Program-made: the position numbers and the translations under genes
Origin: Kamptonema formosum PCC 10802
GTDB taxonomy: Bacteria > Cyanobacteriota > Cyanobacteriia > Cyanobacteriales > Oscillatoriaceae
Reading direction: 5' to 3'
Assembly (NCBI RefSeq): GCF_000332335.1
Contig: NZ_KB235949.1
Coordinates: 108,830-172,829 of the forward strand
Length of the DNA: 64,000 bases
In this document: in pieces, positions 19,052-27,568 of the stretch
How positions within the stretch are numbered: the stretch's first letter is position 1
How the letters are laid out: each line of letters begins with the position of its first letter
The notes under the pieces: model-generated
Seen by the model: only the letters and a program-made list of their open reading frames with translations
Told to the model about the DNA's origin: nothing
The model's database searches: none

Positions 19052-19084
19052 AGAAACCGGCTTTCTTTAAGAAACCCGGTTTCT
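19052..19084. repeat. Palindromic repeat, AGAAACCCGG family, copy 2
   Basis: Inverted copy with one arm changed to AGAAACCGGCTTTCTT. It sits between the DUF456 gene and the hypothetical gene at 18482. Confidence 0.85.
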
Positions 19085-19200
19085 TGTGAATTAATTTTTT
19101 TCTTTATAAATGAACTCTCAAGTGGCTAGAATTAGCCATGATATCAACAAGCGTGCCGGTGCGCTTGGGTTTGGCCTGCCGAGCGCCTTCGTAGAGCACC

Positions 19201-19716
19201 CTACCCCCCCAGCACCGCCGGCAGCGTCGCCCACAGGAAAACAGCCACAACCGCAATCGCCAGCACCCCCTGAATCAAATTGCCCACAACTGTTCCCAGC
19301 ACAATCCCCACACCGGCTTTCAGCGCCACCTTCCAGTCGCGCCGGTAGAGATACTCTCCGACAATCGCTCCCAGCAGCGGGCCCAGCAGAATCCCCAGCA
19401 GCGGGCCACCAAAGGGCAGCGCCGGCAGCAGGCCCAAAAATCCCACCACCAAGCCGGCGATGGCACCAATCTGCCCCCACTTGCTAGCACCGGCCTGTTT
19501 TGCCCCCCAGTAGGTGGCCAGAAAATCAATCCCCACACTCAACAGCAAAACCGCAATTGCCACTCCCAGTGGCCACCCCAAACCGCTGAAACCGCTAGCC
19601 ACTCCCCAGATGGCAATCGCCCCCAGAATCAAGCTCGCACCCGGAATGCCAGGAACCACAGCCCCCACCACCCCGACGAGCATCATAGCAACCAGAACCC
19701 AGTAGAGAACCGCCAT
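19201..19716 (-). CDS. DUF456 family membrane protein
   Basis: The 171-residue protein consists of four or five glycine-rich helices with the family motifs VVPGIPGASLIL near residues 20-31 and FGGPLLGILLGPLLGAIVGE near 102-121. The GxxxG-rich helices suggest tight packing in the membrane. The function of DUF456 is unknown. It stands alone between repeats. Confidence 0.88.
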   Translation of the reverse strand: MAVLYWVLVAMMLVGVVGAVVPGIPGASLILGAIAIWGVASGFSGLGWPLGVAIAVLLLSVGIDFLATYWGAKQAGASKWGQIGAIAGLVVGFLGLLPALPFGGPLLGILLGPLLGAIVGEYLYRRDWKVALKAGVGIVLGTVVGNLIQGVLAIAVVAVFLWATLPAVLGG

Positions 19717-19750
19717 AAACTTTCACCTCAATTCCGGGGACATTATTATT

Positions 19751-19814
19751 ATATAGCCTTTCTCCTATTGGTGAGGTACGGAGAAACCCGGTTTCTTTAA
19801 GAAACCGGGTTTCT
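19751..19814. repeat. AGAAACCCGG-family element, copy 3, with left arm
   Basis: The central palindrome (19782-19814) is preceded by ATATAGCCTTTCTC...GTGAGGTAC, which matches the arms of copies 4, 5 and 8. It separates the DUF456 and Thg1-like genes. Confidence 0.8.
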
Positions 19815-19869
19815 TCGCTGAGTTTTCAAATGATCTGTGAGCCTGACTTCAAACTCAACTGCCCTTATT

Positions 19870-20649
19870 TTACCGTCCAATTCGCTCAGCATCCAGCAAG
19901 CGAAGGATAAACTCCCCATAAGCGTCTTTCACCGGCAGATCCTCATCCACCTTAATCCGGCGTCGTTCAGTCACAACCGCTTTATTTTCAATCGGGTTGT
20001 AGCCCTGTTTCTCGCACACCTCCCAGTACAAGCCTGCTCCTCGGCGCTGCCAAGCCGGCAAATCATTGAAATTAATCCCGTGCTGGAACAGCAACTCATT
20101 TTTAAATCCCACCGACTGCCCCTCAAGCAGAGCAACCGCCTCCTCAACTTTTTTACCGCTTTTGCGCAGTGTCCAGTAACACAAGCCATTTAGCGCGCAG
20201 CGGGTGGCATCCGCCTGACGCCAGCGAAAGTAATCCACAACTTGAGACTGATTCGCACCCAGCCAGACACGGCTGTCGAAATTGACAGGAGTTTGGCAGG
20301 CGTGCGTGAAGGTTGCAGTGGCAATGCTAGCCGAAACAGACACAATCTTTTCCCACCGGCGGTCAAAAAAATCCCAGTCCGGACGGAACAGCAGAGAAAT
20401 TTCATCGCTTTCCGTATAAGCGTAAATCGCTTGCATTTCTTCCATAAGCGCCTGAGCAGTTCGCACCATCAGGTCGTGAAAGCGCCGGTCAAACGGCTTC
20501 TCGAAACCTGACACCTGAGTGAACCGCGAGAACCCGCGCCCATCCACTCTAATCACCGGCCAGCATCCGGGAAGCAGACTCAGATTGTGGAAATATTCCA
20601 GCGAGCGCATTTGCTGTTCAAAGACATTGCTATCCATTCGCCACCTCAT
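19870..20649 (-). CDS. Thg1-like 3'-5' RNA polymerase (tRNA-His guanylyltransferase family)
   Basis: The 259-residue protein has the family's catalytic carboxylates in context: VIRVDGRGFSRFT (Asp36) and YTESDEISLLF (Asp82-Glu83), which bind two metals, plus basic residues that would hold triphosphate. Thg1 proteins add nucleotides in the 3'-5' direction; eukaryotic Thg1 adds G-1 to tRNA-His, while bacterial Thg1-like proteins repair 5'-truncated tRNAs. The gene overlaps the end of the upstream P-loop kinase by 20 bases, or by 8 if Met5 is the start, so the two are translationally coupled. An RNA repair role is inferred. Confidence 0.9.
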   Translation of the reverse strand: MRWRMDSNVFEQQMRSLEYFHNLSLLPGCWPVIRVDGRGFSRFTQVSGFEKPFDRRFHDLMVRTAQALMEEMQAIYAYTESDEISLLFRPDWDFFDRRWEKIVSVSASIATATFTHACQTPVNFDSRVWLGANQSQVVDYFRWRQADATRCALNGLCYWTLRKSGKKVEEAVALLEGQSVGFKNELLFQHGINFNDLPAWQRRGAGLYWEVCEKQGYNPIENKAVVTERRRIKVDEDLPVKDAYGEFILRLLDAERIGR

Positions 20650-21190
20650 TTTCAGCGAGCGCCGTTACCTCAAAAGCCCAATTTCCCGCAATCCTGACGC
20701 AAAAAAGCTTGTCGAAGCCTTCTGCGAAAGAAGGGCGCACTAACTTCTTAACCGTTGCGTAAATCGCCACATCTGGCACGCAGGCTTTTCCCAACCGCTG
20801 CCGGTTGCGCTCCAGACAGCATTTCACCGGCGATTCAAAATAATACCCGGCAATCTCAGCCCCGTACTCTCGGCCTATTTGTATAGCAGACCGGCGCTCC
20901 TCAACCGTAGGGTTCGTATTGTCCACCACAACTGATCGCCCCGCCTGAAGAGCGGCTTCAATCAGCTGATCCTGCCTTCTGGATGGGTTCTTGTTGTTGC
21001 GAAACAAATCCTTGCTGACCAGCTCGTGTGTTGCCGCGAAATAGTTGCGAAAAAACGTACTTTTTCCAGAGCCCTGCAAGCCGGTGAATATCACTAATAC
21101 CAATTTTGGATTTTGGATTTTGGATTGGGGATTTAAAATCTGGGAATCAAGGGGGTTTTGTCGTGCGGACAAACTGCTATTTATTTCCAC
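20630..21190 (-). CDS. P-loop kinase of the AAA_33/polynucleotide kinase type
   Basis: The 186-residue protein has Walker A GLQGSGKST at 37-45, SKDLFRNN near 61-68, and VVVDNTNPTVEERR, the DxTNP strand of the T4 Pnkp/zeta-like kinase group, followed by a lid with ERNRQR. Such kinases phosphorylate 5'-OH RNA or DNA ends or small molecules. Overlap with the Thg1-like gene suggests RNA ends. Start is GTG 21190; its first 30 residues include NPQSKIQNPK, translated from ATCCAAA-like heptamer repeats, so the true start may be nearer the Walker region. Confidence 0.82.
   Translation of the reverse strand: MEINSSLSARQNPLDSQILNPQSKIQNPKLVLVIFTGLQGSGKSTFFRNYFAATHELVSKDLFRNNKNPSRRQDQLIEAALQAGRSVVVDNTNPTVEERRSAIQIGREYGAEIAGYYFESPVKCCLERNRQRLGKACVPDVAIYATVKKLVRPSFAEGFDKLFCVRIAGNWAFEVTALAENEVANG
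21097..21140. repeat. Heptamer tandem repeat inside the kinase 5' end
   Basis: Bases read TTTTGGATTTTGGATTTTGG with degenerate flanks, a seven-base short tandem repeat of the kind common in cyanobacteria. On the minus strand it encodes part of the N-terminus of the P-loop kinase. Confidence 0.75.
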
Positions 21191-21216
21191 TTCGTATGAC
21201 TCCCTCTCTAATTTAT

Positions 21217-21315
21217 ATATAGCGTTTCTCAGTTGGATGAGCTATGGCCCAGAAACCCAGTTTCTTTAATAAACCGGGTTTCTCAGTCCCTCACTAATAT
21301 GAGAAACGCAATATC
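21217..21315. mobile_element. MITE-like element, AGAAACCCGG family, copy 4
   Basis: The core palindrome (21251-21283) lies between inverted arms: ATAGCGTTTCTC on the left and GAGAAACGCAATAT on the right, each followed inward by GATGAG/CTCAC. With about 98 bases, inverted ends and no ORF, it looks like a miniature inverted-repeat element. It lies just upstream of the P-loop kinase. Confidence 0.65.
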
Positions 21316-21525
21316 TATGACTCTTTCTTTTTTCCTCTTGGCGTCCTCGATGTCTAGGCGTTTCAATTTACACAATTATGCAATTTAACATAAATTATAA
21401 CTTAAATCACAGCCAGCAGTCAGCGCCACACTTGAGCTGACGCCGGCGTAATTTCCGCTCTACTGCGCCCAGAGGCTCCGGGGCGAACCGAGCGGATCGC
21501 CCTGATAGCGAGAGCGACCAGCGCC

Positions 21526-22194
21526 TCACCCCTGACCGGTCACTTCTGAGGGCAAATACTGGCTGAGAGTGTGGTCGAGTTTTTCCGCAATCCCCTCCAC
21601 CCAGTTTTCATCTTGTTTGGTATAGCTGCGCGGGGCATTTGCGCCCAAAATCAGGACACCGCGACTGCCAATCGGCTGGCAGATGATGCCCTGGGTATTT
21701 TCTGGCAAATAGTCAAACTCGATGCGTCCGGGATAAACCTTTAAATCTACCAAATAAACCGGCTTTTGTTTTTGCAAGACCCGCTGCAAAATCGCGCCCG
21801 GTCTCACCTCCTGGCTGACGCCGAAAATTCCCCGCCGCAAAAGCACTCGCCCCCCATACCAAACCACAAGCGAGCGAGTCACCGTATTCGTCAGCAACAG
21901 CAAGCTAGCCCAAGCCAGTTCAGTTTTCACCGGCTCCGGCAAATCGGGAGCCAGTTCAAACCCCTGCTCGCCCTTCAGTTCAACGGCTAATGGCGAGCGC
22001 GGCTGCACTTGCTGCCACAGCAAACCCGTCAAAATCAGCAGGGCGGATAAAATCACGCCCAGGGCATCCGAGCGAGCTTGGAAATCAGTCAGCTCGGGTG
22101 CCAGAAAGCGATTGACCAGCAGCAGCACCCCCGCCAGAGAGCCGGCAAAAATCGGCAGCCGGCGCAGCACTTGATTTTGGTCTGGTTTAGCCAT
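21526..22194 (-). CDS. Cofactor assembly of complex C subunit B (CCB2/CCB4 family)
   Basis: The 222-residue protein has two N-terminal membrane helices (about 14-30 and 43-62) and a soluble domain with QPIGSRGVLILGANAPRSYT. This matches the cyanobacterial/chloroplast CCB2-CCB4 family, which helps attach the covalent haem c' (ci) to cytochrome b6 of the b6f complex on the n side of the thylakoid membrane. It follows rpaB by 43 bases and is likely co-transcribed. Assignment is by recognition of the family pattern. Confidence 0.82.
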   Translation of the reverse strand: MAKPDQNQVLRRLPIFAGSLAGVLLLVNRFLAPELTDFQARSDALGVILSALLILTGLLWQQVQPRSPLAVELKGEQGFELAPDLPEPVKTELAWASLLLLTNTVTRSLVVWYGGRVLLRRGIFGVSQEVRPGAILQRVLQKQKPVYLVDLKVYPGRIEFDYLPENTQGIICQPIGSRGVLILGANAPRSYTKQDENWVEGIAEKLDHTLSQYLPSEVTGQG

Positions 22195-22237
22195 ATTCAG
22201 CCTAAGCCTTCACCCCTCACCGCTCACTTAAAATCGT

Positions 22238-22975
22238 TTACCCTTTCAACTCGTCTCCGGGCTCAATAATTCTTTGGAACAGATAGCCGGTACCGCGAGC
22301 GGTCAGGATCAGCTCCGGATTGCTAGGATCGTCTTCTAACTTCGCTCTCAAGCGCGAGATGTGGACATCCACCACCCGCGTGTCCACATGGCGTTCTGGC
22401 GTGTACCCCCACACCTCCTGCAAAATTTCCGAACGGGAGAAGGGCTCGCCAGAGCGGCTGACCAAAAGCTCCAGGAGACTGAACTCCATGCCGGTCAGGC
22501 GAATCCGCTCATCGCCCTTGTAGACTTGCCGCTTGTTGGTGTCAATCCGCAGATTGGCCACATGAATCACCCCAGAGCTGGGAATGCCTGTTGCGCCCGT
22601 TTTCTCGACGCGGCGCAGCACAGAGCGGATGCGAGCTTCCAGTTCCTTGGGAGAGAAGGGCTTGACCACATAGTCATCCGCTCCCAACTCCAAGCCGGTG
22701 ATCCGGTCTGCCACATCTCCGAGGGCTGTTAGCATAATGATGGGGACATCAGATTCTTTCCGCAACTCCTGACAGACGCCGTAGCCATCCAGCTTCGGCA
22801 TCATCACATCCAGAACCACTAAGTCAGGGGTGGCGCTGCGAAAGGTTTCTAAAGCTTCTTCGCCGTCAGCCGCCGTCACAACATCATAGCCAATCATGGA
22901 CAGGCGCGTTTCCAGAATCCGACGGATAGAAGCTTCGTCATCGACTACCAGTATCTTCTCTTTGTGGTTTTCCAT
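22238..22975 (-). CDS. rpaB: OmpR-type response regulator RpaB (Ycf27)
   Basis: The 245-residue protein has a receiver domain with VVDDEASIRR at the acidic pocket, phosphoacceptor Asp56 in VVLDVMMPK, and Lys in VVKPFSPKE, then a winged-helix DNA-binding domain with RHVDTRVVDVHISRLR. It matches RpaB, the essential regulator that binds HLR1 sites and controls high-light genes and energy transfer to photosystem I; it is phosphorylated by NblS. It is divergent from radA, with the promoters between 22976 and 23148. Confidence 0.93.
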   Translation of the reverse strand: MENHKEKILVVDDEASIRRILETRLSMIGYDVVTAADGEEALETFRSATPDLVVLDVMMPKLDGYGVCQELRKESDVPIIMLTALGDVADRITGLELGADDYVVKPFSPKELEARIRSVLRRVEKTGATGIPSSGVIHVANLRIDTNKRQVYKGDERIRLTGMEFSLLELLVSRSGEPFSRSEILQEVWGYTPERHVDTRVVDVHISRLRAKLEDDPSNPELILTARGTGYLFQRIIEPGDELKG

Positions 22976-23148
22976 CGCACTCCCAGCGCTCCTTAAGTTT
23001 GATTTCTCAGTATTAATTTTTTCTACTCTATCATTGGAATTATCTCACATTCCCCAGCCTTGAGAGCGCATAAATACTCACCCCAGGCCAGACTTCATGA
23101 TTTTTTAATATTTCTCTGTTCAATTCAGGGTCTTTAACATCTAAACGA

Positions 23149-24840
23149 ATGCCTAAGCCTCGAACACACTATATTTGCAGCGAATGCGGGGCGGAGTTCC
23201 CGCAATACTTTGGCAAATGTTCCGCCTGCAACCAGTGGAACACCTTGCAAGAGCAAGTGATTGCGCCCGCCGGCAGTTCGCCCAGGCCAAGTTTGAACGG
23301 CAGTTCCTGGATCAAGGAACACGGGCGAACGCCAGACAAAGCCAAGGGCCAGCCGCGCTCGTCACTGAAATTATCCCAGATTGCCGACGCTGCAGTGTCT
23401 CGCTGCTCCTCCGGCTTTGGGGAGCTCGACCGGGTGCTCGGCGGCGGGATCGTTCCAGGCTCCCTAGTGCTGATAGGCGGGGAGCCGGGAATTGGCAAAT
23501 CGACCCTGCTGCTCCAGGTGGCCAATCAGCTGTCTTACCACTCCCGCATCCTCTATGTTAGTGGGGAAGAGTCGGGACAGCAGGTGAAAATGCGAGCCGG
23601 GCGCTTGCGAGCTGACCCGGCACCCGGCGATGGCCCAGATGGGCCGGGCAATTGCCGGCTGCCGGAAAGCAACCCAGAGGAAAACACTCAATCTCCAATC
23701 GGGCAACTCACAGCCAAACATGATTCCTCCAGCTCCCAAACCCCCAATTCTAAACTCAAAACTCTTAACTCTGAACCCCATTTCTACCTGCTGCCGGAAA
23801 CAGACCTCGAAGAAATCCTCCGGGAGCTGGAATCGCTCAAACCGCATCTGGCGGTGATTGACAGTATCCAGACCATCTACTTTCCCTCCCTGACATCGGC
23901 TCCCGGCTCGGTGGCGCAGGTGCGGGAGTGCACCTCGGCGCTCATGCAGGTGGCCAAGCGAGAGAATATCACCCTTTTTATTGTAGGGCACGTCACCAAA
24001 GAAGGTGCGATTGCCGGCCCGAGAGTTCTGGAACACCTTGTAGATACGGTGCTGTTCTTTGAAGGTGACCGTTTCGCCAGCCACCGGCTGCTGCGCTCGA
24101 TAAAAAACCGCTTTGGTGCTACCCATGAAATCGGCGTGTTTGAAATGGTGGCCAACGGTCTGCGGGAAGTCGATAACCCCTCCGAACTGTTTTTGGGCAA
24201 TCGAGAAGAAATCGTCTCGGGAAGCGCCACTGTTGTAGCCTGTGAGGGCACCCGCCCCATTGTCGTGGAATTGCAGGCGCTCGTCAGCCCCAGTTCCACC
24301 GGCAGCCCCCGCCGCTCCACCACCGGCGTCGAGTCCAACCGGCTCCTGCAAATTCTCGCCGTTCTGGAAAAGCGGGTGGGAATCCCCCTATCTAAATTAG
24401 ACACTTATGTCGCTTCCGTTGGCGGGCTTGTCGTCTCGGAACCGGCGGCTGACTTGGGCATAGCGATAGCCGTGGTGTCCAGTTTCCGGGACCGGGTTGT
24501 CGATCCGCACACCGTAATTCTCGGAGAAGTCGGTTTGGGCGGTCAAGTGCGCGCCGTTTCCCAGCTGGAGCTGCGCCTGCGGGAAGCAGGCAAACTCGGC
24601 TTCAAGCGAGCGATCATCCCCAAAGGGCAAATCCCTCCCGACTTGGGCTTGGAAATTGTGCCGGTAGCCAAGGTGCTCGATGCCATTATTGAGGCCATTC
24701 CCGGTCAGCCCAACCAAAACTTTGAGCCGGCAGACTCCGAAGATGAGTATGACGAAGAGTATGACGAGGAGTATGACGAGGATGAGGATGAGGGGGATGA
24801 GGGGGGGAATGGGTTTGTCGAGTCAGAGCCGGTGTTCTAA
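23149..24840 (+). CDS. radA: DNA repair protein RadA/Sms
   Basis: The 563-residue protein has the RadA order: C4 zinc finger (CSEC at 10-13, CSAC at 24-27), a RecA-like core with GGEPGIGKST near 109-118, the family motif KNRFG, and a C-terminal Lon-like domain. It promotes branch migration in recombination repair. Two oddities: residues about 160-205 form an insert absent from standard RadA, partly encoded by a repeat (SQTPNSKLKTLNSEP), and the C-terminus ends in a very acidic repeat, EYDEEYDEEYDEDEDEGD. Confidence 0.93.
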   Translation: MPKPRTHYICSECGAEFPQYFGKCSACNQWNTLQEQVIAPAGSSPRPSLNGSSWIKEHGRTPDKAKGQPRSSLKLSQIADAAVSRCSSGFGELDRVLGGGIVPGSLVLIGGEPGIGKSTLLLQVANQLSYHSRILYVSGEESGQQVKMRAGRLRADPAPGDGPDGPGNCRLPESNPEENTQSPIGQLTAKHDSSSSQTPNSKLKTLNSEPHFYLLPETDLEEILRELESLKPHLAVIDSIQTIYFPSLTSAPGSVAQVRECTSALMQVAKRENITLFIVGHVTKEGAIAGPRVLEHLVDTVLFFEGDRFASHRLLRSIKNRFGATHEIGVFEMVANGLREVDNPSELFLGNREEIVSGSATVVACEGTRPIVVELQALVSPSSTGSPRRSTTGVESNRLLQILAVLEKRVGIPLSKLDTYVASVGGLVVSEPAADLGIAIAVVSSFRDRVVDPHTVILGEVGLGGQVRAVSQLELRLREAGKLGFKRAIIPKGQIPPDLGLEIVPVAKVLDAIIEAIPGQPNQNFEPADSEDEYDEEYDEEYDEDEDEGDEGGNGFVESEPVF

Positions 24841-24966
24841 CTCGCGCACCGGCATGAGTCCCATCACCGCACTCAGCCCTTCCGGCACTGCCGGCTGGCA
24901 GCCGGTGCCCTCCCGTGGCCGGTGGCCGGCGGCGTAGGGGCGGCCACGGGGGGCATCGGTCTCAAC

Positions 24967-25065
24967 TTATAGCGGTTTTCATTCGAGGTGAGGTACTGAG
25001 AAACCCGGTTGCTTAAAGAAACCGGGTTTCTGGCATGTACTTCATCCAACTGAAAACCGCTATAA
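24967..25065. mobile_element. MITE-like element, AGAAACCCGG family, copy 5
   Basis: Clear terminal inverted repeats TTATAGCGGTTTTCA and TGAAAACCGCTATAA flank GAGGTGAGGTACTG and the core palindrome (24999-25031). About 99 bases, no ORF. The paired ends define the element boundaries better than in any other copy. Confidence 0.75.
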
Positions 25066-25395
25066 GATCAATCTTATGGAATATGGCGCTAAAGCTGACA
25101 CCAATGCTATTGGGGGCCACCCCTATAGCTCCCTGGCTCCCGTTATGAAACTGTTGGCGAATCCGTGAGGGGTTTTGGGCGGGGTTTTTCGGCGTTGGGG
25201 CTGTGTGGGACTTTTGTTGCGGACCGGCCCGCCCCTATATGTTGGGGGCGGGTTTTCGGCGTTGGGGCCAGTTTCAGCCGGCCAGCTGCAGGAACGCCGG
25301 TGTCGCGTCTCGACCAGACACCAGTGCTCCGCCGGCAACTGCAGTCCCCCGAGCGTGTCCCCCAAGGCAGCCCAGGAGGGTATAGCGAGGGATAG
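25066..25395. other. Intergenic G-rich region
   Basis: No gene supported. GGGGTTTTCGGCGTTGGGGC-like words occur at about 25180-25200 and 25250-25270. Overlapping open frames in several phases reflect composition. Confidence 0.4.
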
Positions 25396-25683
25396 GGCAC
25401 AGCGTCCCGGAATAGGATACAGGATGTCTTTAACAATCCGGCACTCACCGGCACGCGCCGCCCCCTGTTTTCCGTAGCGACAGCTGACCCCAGGGATGCT
25501 TTCAATTCAGGGCAGATAGCTGATGTCACCGGCAAGGGGTATGCGTTTGCTTTTGAAGATATGCAGGTGAATGCCGGTGCGGATAGGGATTACAACGATG
25601 TGATATTTAAGTGGCAATCGCTGTTTTGTTGCAATTTTCGCCAGACTGGACTTTTGAAGTTATTGGCGAGGGCACTCTTCTGA
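25396..25683 (+). pseudogene. Remnant of a DUF4114 protein C-terminus
   Basis: The frame after the TAG at 25393-25395 reads IQDVFNNPALTGTRRPLFSV, then a GQIADVTGKGYAFAFEDMQV stretch and DRDYNDVIFKWQ. It aligns by eye with residues about 310-370 of the protein at the left edge ([30 protein letters not shown]). It has no start, signal peptide or N-terminal half and stops soon after the domain. It is a decayed fragment of a once larger gene. Confidence 0.75.
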
Positions 25684-25792
25684 ATTTCCAGAATCCTATT
25701 AGCGCTCTTGATGCCAAACTCTATTCAGACTGCTGCGGCAGCGCTCGAAAAACAATAGCGTATAGCTAACTGAATCAAAATCCTGATTCTAT

Positions 25793-26467
25793 TTAAAATC
25801 TCGAAATGCAACCCTTAAAAAGGCTTCCGTCCGGCATCGTAGTGTTATCAAAAGTAACATTCTTGCATCGCCCAAAGAAGACATCTTCTGTCTCAGCACC
25901 TTTCAGGCAGGTATTACTCAGATTCACATTGACCATGATAGTCTCGAACAGCCAGACACCCATCATTTCGGAATCACTGAGGTCAACATCAGTCATCTCG
26001 ACACCATAAAAACTAGAGCCTCTGAGATTGCTCCTAGCTAAATAAGTCCTTTCTAGCCTAGATTGTAAAATTTGAACACCTATCATAAGTGCGTGTTCAA
26101 AATTTCCGTTTTCCCAAATAGTATGCTGGAAGAATGCACCGCACAGTTCAGCATGCCTAAAGTTGACTCCACTCAATCTCGCACCACTGAAGTCAGCACC
26201 TCGCAATTTTGCTTCACTAAAATCAGTCCCATTCAATACAATTTCGTTCCCCAGTCCCGCTCCACAGAGATCGGCCCGACTGAAATTGGCGTTGCTCAAA
26301 TTTGCACTATCAAGGATAGCCCCACTCAAGTGTGCCCCGCTCAGGTCAGCCCCGCTCAGGTCAGCCCCACTCAAGTTAGCCCCACTCAAACTAGCCAATC
26401 TCAAATCAACCCCAGCAAAATCCCTCTCCCCACCGGCATACCGTCTGAGCAGTTCTTCAGCGTCCAT
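25793..26467 (-). CDS. Pentapeptide-repeat protein A
   Basis: A 224-residue protein starting at the ATG behind AAGGAG (26474-26479 on the + strand, read as the complement), rather than upstream at 26518. The N-terminus MDAEELLRRYAGGERDFAGV is the conserved head of this local family. Residues about 20-190 are A(D/N)LSG-type pentapeptides forming a right-handed quadrilateral beta-helix. It ends with the family tail TTMPDGSLF followed by KGC. Such proteins bind other proteins; no target is known. Confidence 0.88.
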   Translation of the reverse strand: MDAEELLRRYAGGERDFAGVDLRLASLSGANLSGADLSGADLSGAHLSGAILDSANLSNANFSRADLCGAGLGNEIVLNGTDFSEAKLRGADFSGARLSGVNFRHAELCGAFFQHTIWENGNFEHALMIGVQILQSRLERTYLARSNLRGSSFYGVEMTDVDLSDSEMMGVWLFETIMVNVNLSNTCLKGAETEDVFFGRCKNVTFDNTTMPDGSLFKGCISRF

Positions 26468-26664
26468 AACTTTACTCCTTAATCCCTTAAGGATATCAAA
26501 CCGCTTTCTCTCCCACAATTATATCTAAAAAGCCGCGATTATAACACCGGCATGGAAAAATATTATATGACTTGCCGGCACAGTGTTCTGTATAAGGCGG
26601 AGCGATTTTTCGGCTAGCCGTGGCTGCCGGCCAGATTTCAACAATGTCTGTTCCTCCGACCGGC

Positions 26665-26801
26665 AGCCATCATTCCTTATACTTCCATCTGGCACGCTCG
26701 TATTGCAGAGAGTGGCATCTTCAACGCAGAAGTAGCGCGTCTCCTGTTGGCGTGGCTGAGATTCGCGGAAGCGAGTTCCATCAAGACGGCTATGGCTGAG
26801 C
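26665..26801 (-). pseudogene. Broken C-terminus of a pentapeptide-repeat gene
   Basis: On the minus strand the DNA matches the end of the gene at 29162-29701 (SRLDMARF, then VEDAILCNTTMPDGSIRNDG): here SRLDGTRF and VEDATLCNTSVPDGSIRNDG. Between them a frameshift turns the expected ANLSHANLRRAT into a different frame. No head or start remains. It is a truncated, frameshifted relic inside the cluster. Confidence 0.8.
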
Positions 26802-26930
26802 GTGGCAATACAGCGAAGCCAACCTAACACAAATATGTCCTGGATGGCTAGAATATTAAATGACTTTACTCCGGGACTGTCCGGAGAGATTTTCAACCAA
26901 GAAAGTTCGAGCGTAGGACAGGATAGTAAT

Positions 26931-27446
26931 ATGCCAGAAATGCAAGCGATTTCAGCGGAAGAGTTGCTCACTCGGTATGCTGCAGGCGAGAGAGATTTTC
27001 CTGAAGTTGACCTGAGAGATGCTAACCTGACAGGTGCCGACTTGAGAGGAATTAACCTGAGTAATGCTTGGTTACAAGGTACTGACTTCAGCGGTGCCTA
27101 CCTAGTGGGTGCTAATTTAGAATGGGCTGACTTGGAAGGTGTTGAGATGATTGGCACTAACCTCAGTGGCGCTAATTTGAAAAATGCCTGTTTGAGTCCG
27201 GCTAGTTTCGAGGGTGCAAACTTCAGTGCTGCCGACCTCACTAATGTGACTTTGTATGCATCCAACCTGGAGAACGCTCTCCTGATTGGCGCTAACCTTA
27301 CTAATGCCGATCTTGAAGCTGCTGTATTTGATGGTGCTGACCTCACCAATGCTAACCTGACGGATGCCAAGAAATTCGGATACGGTAATGCCATATACCG
27401 GAACACCACTATGCCGGATGGGAGTATTAGGAGCGACGACATTTAA
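26931..27446 (+). CDS. Pentapeptide-repeat protein C
   Basis: This is the only plus-strand member of the cluster. From the ATG at 26931 it has 171 residues: MPEMQAISAEELLTRYAAGE, then A(N/D)L(S/T)G-type pentapeptides from about residue 30 to 150, then the tail NTTMPDGSIRSDD. The frame is open upstream to 26802, but that part overlaps the relic on the other strand and lacks the family head, so 26931 is preferred. Ribosome-binding site is weak (AGGA). Function unknown. Confidence 0.85.
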   Translation: MPEMQAISAEELLTRYAAGERDFPEVDLRDANLTGADLRGINLSNAWLQGTDFSGAYLVGANLEWADLEGVEMIGTNLSGANLKNACLSPASFEGANFSAADLTNVTLYASNLENALLIGANLTNADLEAAVFDGADLTNANLTDAKKFGYGNAIYRNTTMPDGSIRSDDI

Positions 27447-27568
27447 AAATAGAGGGAGTCAATATGAAGGCTGATAGCGAACCATTTCCTGTCCGCCGGC
27501 TTTTCAAGCAGTAACGCAAGAAAGTAGGCTGTAGCTATTCCCGCCTGACAAGCTCTACAGTAACGCAT

